Assembly (NCBI GenBank): GCA_025200525.1
Contig: CM045762.1
Coordinates: 76,691,217 to 76,755,216, forward strand
Source: Camellia lanceoleosa
Taxonomy: Eukaryota; Streptophyta; Magnoliopsida; Ericales; Theaceae
DNA: 64,000 bases
Reading direction: 5' to 3'
The position numbers were made by a program, and so were the translations under genes. Every line of letters begins with the position of its first letter. Position 1 is the first letter of the stretch. A model generated the notes under the pieces. That model was given only the letters and a program-made list of their open reading frames with translations, searched no databases and was not told where the DNA came from. Below are positions 47,783 to 56,818 of the stretch, piece after piece.

Positions 47783-48060
47783 GAACAGTGTTAGTCTGAA
47801 CTCATAACTGCGTTTATATAATGGATTTTCGTAATTTCTTAAGTTTTGGAGGGCATTTAAGTCATTTTGCTCCCCCATGATCAGCTGCACGCATAAGCTA
47901 AATTGATAAGCACCCTTGGAGCAACTTTGAGATTTAAGCCGAAAATGACTTAAATTAAGCTATAATCTGTGCCTTATAAGTCGTACCAAACACACTAGCA
48001 TAGCTTAATTTAAGTCAAAAGCTGATTTAAGTTGGAAAAAAGTTTTACCAAACAAGTACA
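46117..48060 (-). mobile_element. AT-rich insertion carrying gene-like fragments (possible Pack-type element)
   Basis: The left part (46117-47180) is extremely T-rich with repeated ATATCCATTTTT motifs. The right 180 bp (TTAATTTAAGTCAAAAGCTG and similar) repeats within itself. The ends (TGTTTGATAGAGTTGTGAAA and TTTTACCAAACA) are weakly inverted. No target duplication or transposase was found. Coding-like pieces lie inside at 47184-47890. Confidence 0.4.
47184..47890 (-). pseudogene. Captured host-gene fragments, unknown gene
   Basis: Two related acidic stretches, KVEEDHDEVFGS and KAEEDDDEGFGDFTFASF, follow GA-rich leader-like runs (seen as CT repeats at 47600-47623 and 47746-47777). Further down, DDEFGFFLSQS and PFDPFGFFPNQSN lie in other frames. 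The acidic GDFTFASF pattern looks like a host protein start copied twice rather than transposon coding sequence. I cannot name the gene. The RE-repeat part of the frame is only the microsatellite. Confidence 0.4.
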
Positions 48061-48263
48061 TAATAAAGAATTCCGGCTTGGCCCGGGAAAGCACTGGCAA
48101 CAACAGAGAGGAAGGGGTCCACGTAGCCGCTGCTCCTTATTTTAGACAACAACAATAGTGGAAGGTGAGGTTGGTCTCTTACCAACTTATCACCAAAAAA
48201 AATAAAATAAAAAAATTACAGAACACAAGTTGATCGAATATTTTTTCTTACATTATATTTTAA

Positions 48264-48682
48264 GAAAGAAGATCCCCTCCAGTCTAAATTTTGGACTGAA
48301 GGGTGTTGTTTGCGCCTGTAGGATTTGCCACGGGTTTCGTTTCGAGGATCCAAATCGTTCATTTTATCGGACATTTTGTGTATTTCGTTCGCACAAAAAA
48401 TTAGATCGATCCAATAATTATAACTTACTCAACTTATTACGTTTTTAACAAAATATATATATATATATATATGGTCTATTTTTAAAAGCACAAGTTTTTT
48501 TTTGTTAAAAACGCAATAAATTGAATAGGTTACAGTTATCGGATTGATCTAATTTTTTGTGTGGATGAAATACACAAAATATCTGACAAATTAAACGACT
48601 TAGATGATCGAAACCGTGGTGAGCCTCAGGGTTCAAACAGTGCCATCTAGTCTAAAATCTAGCCTGGAGGGGATCCTCTTCC
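48264..48682. mobile_element. Mutator-like MITE with 9-bp target duplication
   Basis: The ends GAAAGAAGATCCCCTCCAG and CTGGAGGGGATCCTCTTCC form long imperfect inverted repeats. Further inverted matches run inward (AATTAGATCGATCCAATAA against GATTGATCTAATTTTTTG), so the element folds back along most of its 419 bp. ATATTTTAA flanks it at 48255-48263 and 48683-48691, and 9 bp is the Mutator size. A (TA)n run lies at the loop. Confidence 0.85.
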
Positions 48683-48691
48683 ATATTTTAA

Positions 48692-49009
48692 TTTCATAAA
48701 AAATATGTCATTTTGATCCTTAATAGCTGAAAACTTTGGGCAAGGTGGACCTAGAATTTTCCAAAACCCTTTACGTTAGTATTAATTATTAATTATTTTT
48801 AAATTATACAGATTTGCCCCGTCTAGGCTTTTTTCAAAAAAAAAAAAAAAGTAGCTACACAAACGTGAGATTCAAAGTATAAAATTTAATTATTTCAATA
48901 AAATATAAAAAAAATGATTTCTCACAATTAGTGTCGATAAATTATCATACAATTGATCTTTAATAACTCAAAACAAGTATAAAACAATATGTTTATTTAT
49001 ATAAATTCT
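48692..49009. other. AT-rich spacer
   Basis: I see no gene or repeat end. The left edge of duplication copy B is at about 49010. Confidence 0.5.
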
Positions 49010-49552
49010 GTATGTTATTTGTCACTTTTTATATTCGTAAAAATTAATGTTCTAGTTTACACTTCATTTTTTAAAAAAAAATTGTTAGAATATGTGTTTG
49101 CTCTGTCTATGTTTGAATCCTACGTTCTAACACATAACAGGCATTCGATTCTTAAGGCTAACTCTGGTAATGGCCGGTCAACTTGCACATTAAGACAAGA
49201 ACAAGCTCTACCATAATTATAAGACTTGATCACCCCAAAAAATAGTGAATATATGATATTATTGGATTTTTGATATGAGACTCAAAATGAAAACTTCTTC
49301 TATAATATAAAATTCAACATCTTCAAGTTTTCTTATTTTTCCTTTTCTTTTATTTATTTATCCACTGGCTAATAAAGTGCGCCTCTTACTTCCCCAATAA
49401 AGAAATTTCGCAACAGCACAGCCTAAAGTTGACAACTTCCATCTTCCAATGCCTTAAAAACATAATGTACCTGTAAATGGAAATGTCAACCTTTCAACAA
49501 TTATTTTCACTTTGGAAATGTCAACCTTTAAATCATAATGTACCTGTAAATG

Positions 49553-50457
49553 TTGAAAAATCTAGAAACCTCCTAGATGTTGATTTGTGATTATGTATCA
49601 ATTTTAAGCAGAATATAAAAAACCCAATCAAACAATCAAGAGAAAAAGACACAAAGATTTTACGTGGAAAAACCACAATTGGACACCTTCCAATTGTGAT
49701 CAAACTCCACAGACCCTGACCACGAACAATCCACTAAGAAGATATAAAGGAATTACACAGGTATCACTCTCAATTATCTAGCGAATCCACAACGCCTAAT
49801 TGAACCAACCTCTATGTGCCTCTTCCAACCCAATCTTCACCACGAATTGTCTTTACGATGAGCCACTCAGTTCCACCACGAAGCTTGACGAATTCTTCAG
49901 AATCCACAACTGAAGAACAACTCTCTCTTTTATGTAACAAACAAAACCTTTGATGTAGCCTTTTCAGATCATGAGTTGAATACTCAATAAGACATCAAAG
50001 AAAAATAAAATATCCCCAGATATAAACCTTTAAGAACCAAAAAGAAGATCTGGAGGACTTCAATCAATTACTTAGTTTTGGGAGAAAACCAAGTATTTAT
50101 AGAGAACCAAAAGTAATCCAAGATTGGGAAGAAATCAAACTCCTTGAGAAAACCAAGTATTTATAGAGAACCAAAAGTAATCCGAGATCTTCTTGGCTCG
50201 AGCGACCAGTGGCAGACATGCAATTTTGAATGCAATTTTGCATTTTAGCCGACATGGTGACCGGCAACTCGACCCGTAATAATCAGCGAAGTGGCAATCT
50301 TGAAAGCATTAACATCACAAACTTCTCTGCATGGCTCGATTCGGGTTTGGATTCGCATCTAAAAAACTCATAGCCTCACTGAAATAAAAGTGCGAAAAAA
50401 AATACATCTGAAAGGAGTTTTGTCAAACGGGGTTGCCAAGAATAAAAACCTAACAAA
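49553..50457. mobile_element. 905-bp insertion upstream of DUF26 gene B, 8-bp target duplication
   Basis: TGTAAATG occurs at 49545-49552 and 50458-50465, while copy A has it once at the matching site. The inserted sequence starts TTGAAAAATCTAG and ends AAAACCTAACAAA. No clear inverted ends are visible, and a TGTTGA...TAACA reading as an LTR does not give a duplication. It carries a direct repeat of about 45 bp (from 50092 and 50146) including TATTTATAG, and one GGCTCGAGCGA (50195). Confidence 0.6.
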
Positions 50458-50518
50458 TGTAAATGGAAATGTCAACCTAGAGTTGTCAACTCCCCCATTT
50501 GCCTTTGCATTTTCACTC

Positions 50519-50526
50519 TATATAAG
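50519..50526 (+). promoter_or_regulatory. TATA box of DUF26 gene B
   Basis: TATATAAG lies 79 bp before the start codon, as in copy A. The surrounding 80 bp (GCCTTTGCATTTTCACTC upstream, CT-rich leader downstream) are nearly identical. The 905-bp insertion ends about 60 bp upstream and so separates this core promoter from the distal region shared with copy A. Confidence 0.75.
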
Positions 50527-50604
50527 TCCTACATTGTGCCAAGGATTTACCCATCTCTCTCTCTCCATCTCTCTCTCACACACACACAGACATATCCCTC
50601 CAAC

Positions 50605-51333
50605 ATGTCTTCCTCAACATTCAGCTCCTCTCTCTACCTTCTTTCCTTCACTCTTCTTATCCAAATTGTCATTGGAGTCAACCCTCTCTTCCATTTTTGT
50701 TCAAGTCCTGAAAATTTCACTGCTAATAGCCCTTATGAATCAAACTTGAACAAGCTTATGAGCTATCTCTACCTCAAAACCCCTCCAACAGGGTTCGGTG
50801 TTGGCTCAGTGGGACAATACCATGACATAGCCAACGGCCTCTCTCTCTGTCGTGGTGATGTCAACTCCACAGACTGCGCTGCCTGCGTTGCTGAAGCCAA
50901 TGGCGAGATTCGCAAACGCTGCCCATACAACAAAGGATCGGTCATATGGTACGATAACTGTCTCGTAAAATACTCAAACACCGATTTCTTCGGCAAAATT
51001 GATAATGGAAACAGGTTCTACATGTGGAACTTGAGAAATGTGAGCAACCCTTTGTCATTCAACCAAAAAACCAAAGATTTGTTGAGTCAGCTATCTCAAC
51101 AAGCTTATGTTGCACCAAAAATGTACGCTACCGGAGAGTCGGAGCTCGGATATTCAGAGAAACTCTATGGGTTGGTTCAATGCACTAGAGATCTTTCAAG
51201 TGTTGATTGTAAGAAGTGTCTTGATGGAATCATAAGTGAGCTTCCAAGTTGTTGTGATGGGAAAGAAGGTGGGAGAGTTGTTGGAGGGAGTTGTAACTTC
51301 AGATATGAGATTTATCCATTTGTGAATGCTTAG
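50605..51333 (+). CDS. Cysteine-rich repeat secretory protein, two DUF26 domains (copy B)
   Basis: This encodes the same 242-residue layout as the gene at 23185-23913: signal peptide to about residue 25, two DUF26 domains with both C-x8-C-x2-C motifs (Cys82/91/94 and Cys193/202/205), and all other cysteines and three sequons kept. I count seven base differences from copy A in the coding sequence. Five change residues (Thr7Ser, Glu20Gln, Ser99Asn, Ser100Gly, Ser231Asn, A to B) and two are silent. The frame is intact and intronless. The product should act in the apoplast; family members bind mannose or take part in antifungal and stress responses, but that role is inferred from the family. Confidence 0.93.
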   Translation: MSSSTFSSSLYLLSFTLLIQIVIGVNPLFHFCSSPENFTANSPYESNLNKLMSYLYLKTPPTGFGVGSVGQYHDIANGLSLCRGDVNSTDCAACVAEANGEIRKRCPYNKGSVIWYDNCLVKYSNTDFFGKIDNGNRFYMWNLRNVSNPLSFNQKTKDLLSQLSQQAYVAPKMYATGESELGYSEKLYGLVQCTRDLSSVDCKKCLDGIISELPSCCDGKEGGRVVGGSCNFRYEIYPFVNA

Positions 51334-51459
51334 AGCATATCATAGTTTGTGATATTACAGATGAATAAGTGTTATAGGAACACTCGAGGAAGAATGGATA
51401 TATATTATGCCAGCTTATTGGTATTTATTGTCTGTTTTGGCTTTTTTTATGTATTGTTG

Positions 51460-51465
51460 AATAAA
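51460..51465 (+). terminator. Poly(A) signal of DUF26 gene B
   Basis: AATAAA lies about 127 bp after the stop codon, in the same context as copy A. Confidence 0.6.
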
Positions 51466-51577
51466 ATGCATCTCTGTGATGATTTGTGTACGAATGAATG
51501 ATGTTGTAAAAACTATACATTGATGTGGTTGAGGAATGATAAATTGCTACGTTTTGTATAAATGGTATTTCATTGCT

Positions 51578-51747
51578 CTTCTTGGCTTGATGCTAGCATA
51601 TGATTGGACTTTTATATTGGTGCCAACTTAGTTGGGATGAGTATGTTTAGTTATGATACTTTTTGCATTTTTTTTTTTTTTATTGATGTATTATCGGTGT
51701 ATTTCTTTTAATTATCAATAAAATTCTTTTTTGCTGATAAAAAAAAA
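51578..51747 (+). mobile_element. 5'-truncated LINE insertion, copy B only
   Basis: About 170 bp absent from copy A end in ATCAATAAAATTC, then TTGCTGAT and nine A. That is the tail form of the LINE family in this window. The bases GCTCTTCTTG at its left edge (51575-51584) are the inverse complement of the flanking CAAGAAGAGC (51749-51758). Confidence 0.65.
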
Positions 51748-52036
51748 ATCAAGAAGAGCAGCATTACAAATCCAAAAAAATTCAAAATTTATCCAAATTT
51801 AAATTATTTGGATAAGATTTATTCTAGGTGTGGCTCGCATAACAATAACTCTTCATCTGCACCATACTCATTTTTGGACAATTTTCATGTTTGATAAATC
51901 TAAACAGTAGTCAATCAAGAATAATATAAATGATATTTTTCATATATTTATATAGATTTTTTCTATTCATTCTTTTACAAGAATGATGTGACTGCTTGCC
52001 ATTGTTTCATTCAAAATCAAAACCATAATGGTTTAT

Positions 52037-53119
52037 TTTATTTATTTATTTATTTATTTTTTGATCGGCAAAGAAAAATTTCATTTAACGGCAAGAAATT
52101 AAAAGTACAGGAAGATGAAATGCATCGAGAGAGATTCGGAAGTATAAAGATACCCCTACTACTGCTACTCGCACTCATACAACCAACCCCTAAGCCTCTC
52201 GATTTTTTTTTTTTAAGTTAAGAAGAACTTAACAAAACAACAGAAATTAAAATACAAGAGTCACCACACATTCAACCCACCAAAACACCAAAACCAAACT
52301 AAAAAGACTAAACTAAACTAACAACCCAACTAAACAACCCACCAGCTAATATGAAAGCACATCATTACACCTAAGCTACTAACCATCACTTGCGCCAAAC
52401 CTACGACGCATGCCTCTTTGAAAAAGACTCCAAGCTTCAACACCAGAAAAAAACACCAAGCTCCAACATCCTAGCCACCACCGAGAAAACACCAAGCTTC
52501 AGCACCCTATTGAACCCCCTCTCCCGGACAAACCCAAGGAAAGAACACCATGCTGCTGAGTCCCCTCACCCGGAAGACTCCATGCCGAGCGGACTCCAGC
52601 CCCAACTCCGGCTACTGCTGCCGCTGCCAAACTCCAAGAGCAACACCGAAAAACTAAACGCTGCGACTCTCACCCGGATCCACACACCCACAAACACGAC
52701 CCACCAGTGAGGACAACACCAAACAAGTCAAGAAAATCACCCTCAACTCACACACGAAGCGCACGAGTGACAACCACCGGATGTAATCGAAGATTTAAAC
52801 TACACAACCCATCGAACCATATTGCACCCCTCAAGCTCATTACCGAAAGCGCCTGAATGATAGTCTGGGCGACCCCGATGCATCGGCTAAGCGGCAAGGA
52901 TGAAAACACAAGAAAGATTAACGAAGACAAAACCCGAAGAAGAAAAAGGACGCACCTCAAGAAAGAGCAGAGAAACGCACCTAGGTGGGAAAAATGGGGG
53001 ACTCAAGTTTATTGAAAACAAAAACAAACAGGCAAACACCAAAAGAGAGGCCGGGAAGGAGGTTTTAGAGAGAAGGGAGAGCTAAAAAAAATTATACTTG
53101 GAACTTTTTTGCGCACATC
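52037..53119 (-). mobile_element. Non-LTR retrotransposon insertion with 17-bp target duplication
   Basis: AAACCATAATGGTTTAT flanks the insert at 52020-52036 and 53120-53136, and copy A has one copy (near 31080). On minus the tail is TTTCTTTGCCGATCAAAAAA followed by an (AAAT)n run, matching the local LINE tail family. A second poly(T) of 14 bases at about 52207 suggests a nested or composite element. No endonuclease or RT motif is visible, so it is a truncated LINE or a non-autonomous derivative. Confidence 0.82.
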
Positions 53120-53136
53120 AAACCATAATGGTTTAT

Positions 53137-56100
53137 AGTATTAAAACACAACTGTCACATTATTCTAAAAATAATTAGACTATTTACTTTTGAGTTTTTT
53201 AAAAATAATTTTTTGAGTTTTTAATTCTAATTTTTGTATTTTTAGATCTACTTAATCTTAAAATATTTAAAAATTTTAAAAATTCTACAATTTTTTTAAA
53301 AGAAAAAAAAATTTCATGCAATATAACAAAATACAAAAATGTGTTGAATTTTTATATTTATATTTATTTTTATATATTTTTGTGTTTGATGAATATTTCT
53401 AAGTTTTTTTCCAAAAATATTATATTTTTTAAGCATATTTAGATTAAGTGTATCTAAAAATAAAAAAATTGCCCAAAATATTTTTAAAAATCACTTAAAA
53501 AAACACGGAAAACAAAAGAATTAATTTCCTAAAAGTGGATTTAATTTTCTGGAAACAAACGTGGTGATTATGTTTTTGACTAAAAATGAAAAACCTTCCT
53601 AGATGGATTTTAATTACCAAAACAAAAAAGAGAAAATAAAATTCAGTGCAGATTTTTAAAAAAAAATTACAGTTAAGTGGTAAACTTTATAAATATTAAT
53701 AATTAAAATTTTATTTTTTTTAAAATTCACCGAATTGTAATTTCTCCACACACACACACACACACACAAAAAGAAGAAGAAAACTACTGCTATATTATTT
53801 TATAGAAAAAATCAGTATATTAATTTTTTTAAAAAAAATAGATTTTTTCTTCTAGTATTCTAAATACATTCATTTTTTTTTCTTTTTTACAAAAAAATAA
53901 GATAAAAATATAAACCATAGAAGAGACAAAGTGAGAGATGGAATGTTTTCAATGACATGCCAATGTTGGACAAGAAAGAATACAAAAAAGAGTAATATTT
54001 ATTTCAAGTTTAAATTTAAATTTTAGAGAATTTGAGATGTTCGTAGAACTCACCACTACTCTATTTTGATGATCAACGGTTTATTTAGGGTTATCTGTAT
54101 ATATCTTCTATAAGAAAAATTAAGTTCATCTAACTAATAGTTGTAACTTTTTTTTTATTTTGTCCTACTCGTCTCTAAAAAATTGATGATTTATTTTTAA
54201 AAATATTCTTATCGTCCATATTTTTTTTAAAATAAATGGGAATTAAACAATTTTATACATTTTGGTTTTGATTAATTTCTTAAATTTTATGATTTAGTTT
54301 GTTTATTAAACTTTTGTAATTGTAGATGCCAATTTATTTATCAATTCACCTCATACTTGAATTAAACCGATCCATGAACAATCCTGATAAAAATCATCTT
54401 CTTAAATTAAATTGGACATTAGGCTTTGAATTACATTGCGTATGAAATATATATATATACATATATAAGGTGGAGTTAAAAAATTTTGCTTGGCTTTGTT
54501 GAATCATTAAGCTTTTCATGAATAAAATTAAATTGACTCGCTCTCGCTGTTTACTGTCCTCATTAAAGTAAATTACATTTTATTGTTTAGGGAACCTTAT
54601 TCAATTTATGACATGTTCCACTCTATAAATTGCCCAACAACCTCAAATTAATCATATTTTGTACTTTATAGGATGGTCAAAATTTGGGGTAATCGTCCTG
54701 TTTTGACCCACAATGGAGATTTATAATTGCATGAGTAAAAGCGTGTATAATATTATTATAATCTAGAAGTGAGAGAACATGTCAAAACAGGTGATCGTCA
54801 CCACCACAAAAAATACATTTGTGGCTAGTTGCCTAATTTGTTTGTAGTTAGTGTTAGTGCTAGTACCTAATCAACTTTCCAATGGAAAATTTTCTCATAT
54901 TGAGGTCAAGTTTGGGAAAATTAAATAAGTACACTTTTTGTCTTTTTGGACTAAAAAATTGAGGTTGAAAATATAGATATTTGGGTTAACTTTTTGACTT
55001 TTTATGGAAAAATGTGTAATAAAAAATTGTAAAAATTAGTTTTTAGAGGAAAATTTGAATTGAGAGTTATGCAGCCGTAATTGTTGACTTTTGGTAAATA
55101 GTGTTAACTTTTTAACTTTTTGAGTAACTTTTTAACTTTTTGAATTATTTTGGACATCCCAAACTTAGCCTAAAGAAAAATTATTGCATGCTCGTATCGT
55201 AGGAATGATCATGTGAAACTCTAATTCAATCACTTAAATATTTTTTATTATGAATATTCATATGTTAATATTACTTGAACATAAATATAAATATAATAGA
55301 TTTTGTAAGAATAGCTTTGGAAAAATAGTTTTTTCTTAAACTTTAGTCATTTTTAAAGTAGGACCCATGCGCCGAGATTAGCGGGTATTGGAAGTAATGC
55401 ATTTTATACCGCATTGTGATTCATGTACTATATTTGGTTATTCAAAACTATTATCGGGTGAATGGGAAATTGAAGCCAAAGTAAGCTCTATGAAAATTGT
55501 GTTTTGGTGGATTTTCCAAATTGAAGGAAAACTTGTCTGACATTACTTGGCTAGGTTAACATTGTATGGGTTTATAAGCCTTGGGTTCACAACTTAGAGA
55601 AGGCCCAGGGAGTACCCAAGTTATGTGGAATGGTGAGGTTATGGATGAAGTGGGCTAGACTCATTAAACTCAAAACAAACATACGCGCCGTCATCCGTCA
55701 GGCGGTCTAGGCTTAGACGCAAGTGTGAGGTTGGATTGGGCTTGTTCGACCTAATGCTCATCTTTTTGGACCAAAAAATATTTGAATTTTATTTTTTTAA
55801 AAATTAAATTCTTACCGTTTGGAATTTAAATTTCGGTTTGAAATTCAAACTTAATTATGAAATGACCCCAATATATTGAAACATTGGTAGTTTGGTCCAG
55901 CACACCTGTCCAAATTTTTCCTCCAACCGAACAGGTTTGTTGTCTGTTCAAATTTAACCCAAACATGTACTTTACCTGTTGAAATCTGTCCGAACAGGTT
56001 TGTTACCTGTTGAAGTCTATTATGAAAACCCACTAGTTCACCTATAAATAGACAAGTACTCAATTTGATTTTTCATCCAATTTTCGTTCTTCTTATCCGC

Positions 56101-56818
56101 TTTTATTTCCAACATTTTGCTGCATAAATTTCCTGTGAGAAAGAGTATAAACATAATGTGTGTTCGTTGGACATTTAGTTTGTAGTGCTGCTACTAAATT
56201 GTCGTTGATCATTTTATCCTAGGAGATAAACGTCCATAATTTGAAAGTACCATGGAGATGATGAATCTATCTTAAGGACACGGTATTGAACACAGAACAT
56301 GATCAAATTTTGTTCAAGAAAATAATATTGTATTTGGTTGGTGTTTTTTTTTTTTTTTTTTTCCTTCATTTTTTTCCTAGAATCTAGTTTTGTTTTGTAA
56401 CAAAGTAAGGACCTATTTTTCTTTTTCTTTTTTTTTATTTATTAGATATATGTACTGTTTTGATTTTTGTAATCAAACAAACTCTCTTCTTTCTTAATTT
56501 TCTTTCTTCGAATATTGTGAAGATTGTCTAACAGATTTTATTATCTAATTCAATTATAGAAGAAGAAAATATAAGTATCTTGCAAAAAGAAAAAAAAAAC
56601 AAAAAAAAAAACTTTTACTTAGCAGTTTGATGAATTTGATCTAAGTTCTTTAAGGAATCAAATATTCTAATTGATTTTGTTAAGTTTTTAGAATATATTA
56701 ATCTCGTCTAATCCAAATTATGGATTAGAAGGAATCTGCCTCCTAACTTCAATGTTCGGACCTTGAATATATATATATATATATATGAAGGAATTTGTTA
56801 AAAAATAAAATTATGTTA
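53137..56818. other. AT-rich spacer of duplication copy B
   Basis: There are no genes. It matches 31080-34617. It holds a (CA)n run at 53748-53768, the MITE at 54902-55171, the AACAGGT cluster at about 55929-56010 and an intact TATAAATA at 56043-56050. The TATA, with the following leader-like sequence, could be an old LTR or a gene promoter relic on the plus strand. Confidence 0.7.
54902..55171. mobile_element. 270-bp MITE, copy B only
   Basis: GAGGTCAAGTTTGGGA and TCCCAAACTTAGCCT are inverted ends. Copy A reads directly across (CATATTAAAGAAAAATT near 33006). The interior repeats TTAACTTTTTGACTTTTT-type motifs. No clear target duplication remains. Confidence 0.75.

Noticed and set aside
47700..47890. 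Charged RERERE coiled-coil protein
   Set aside because: The charged run is the translated GA/CT microsatellite.
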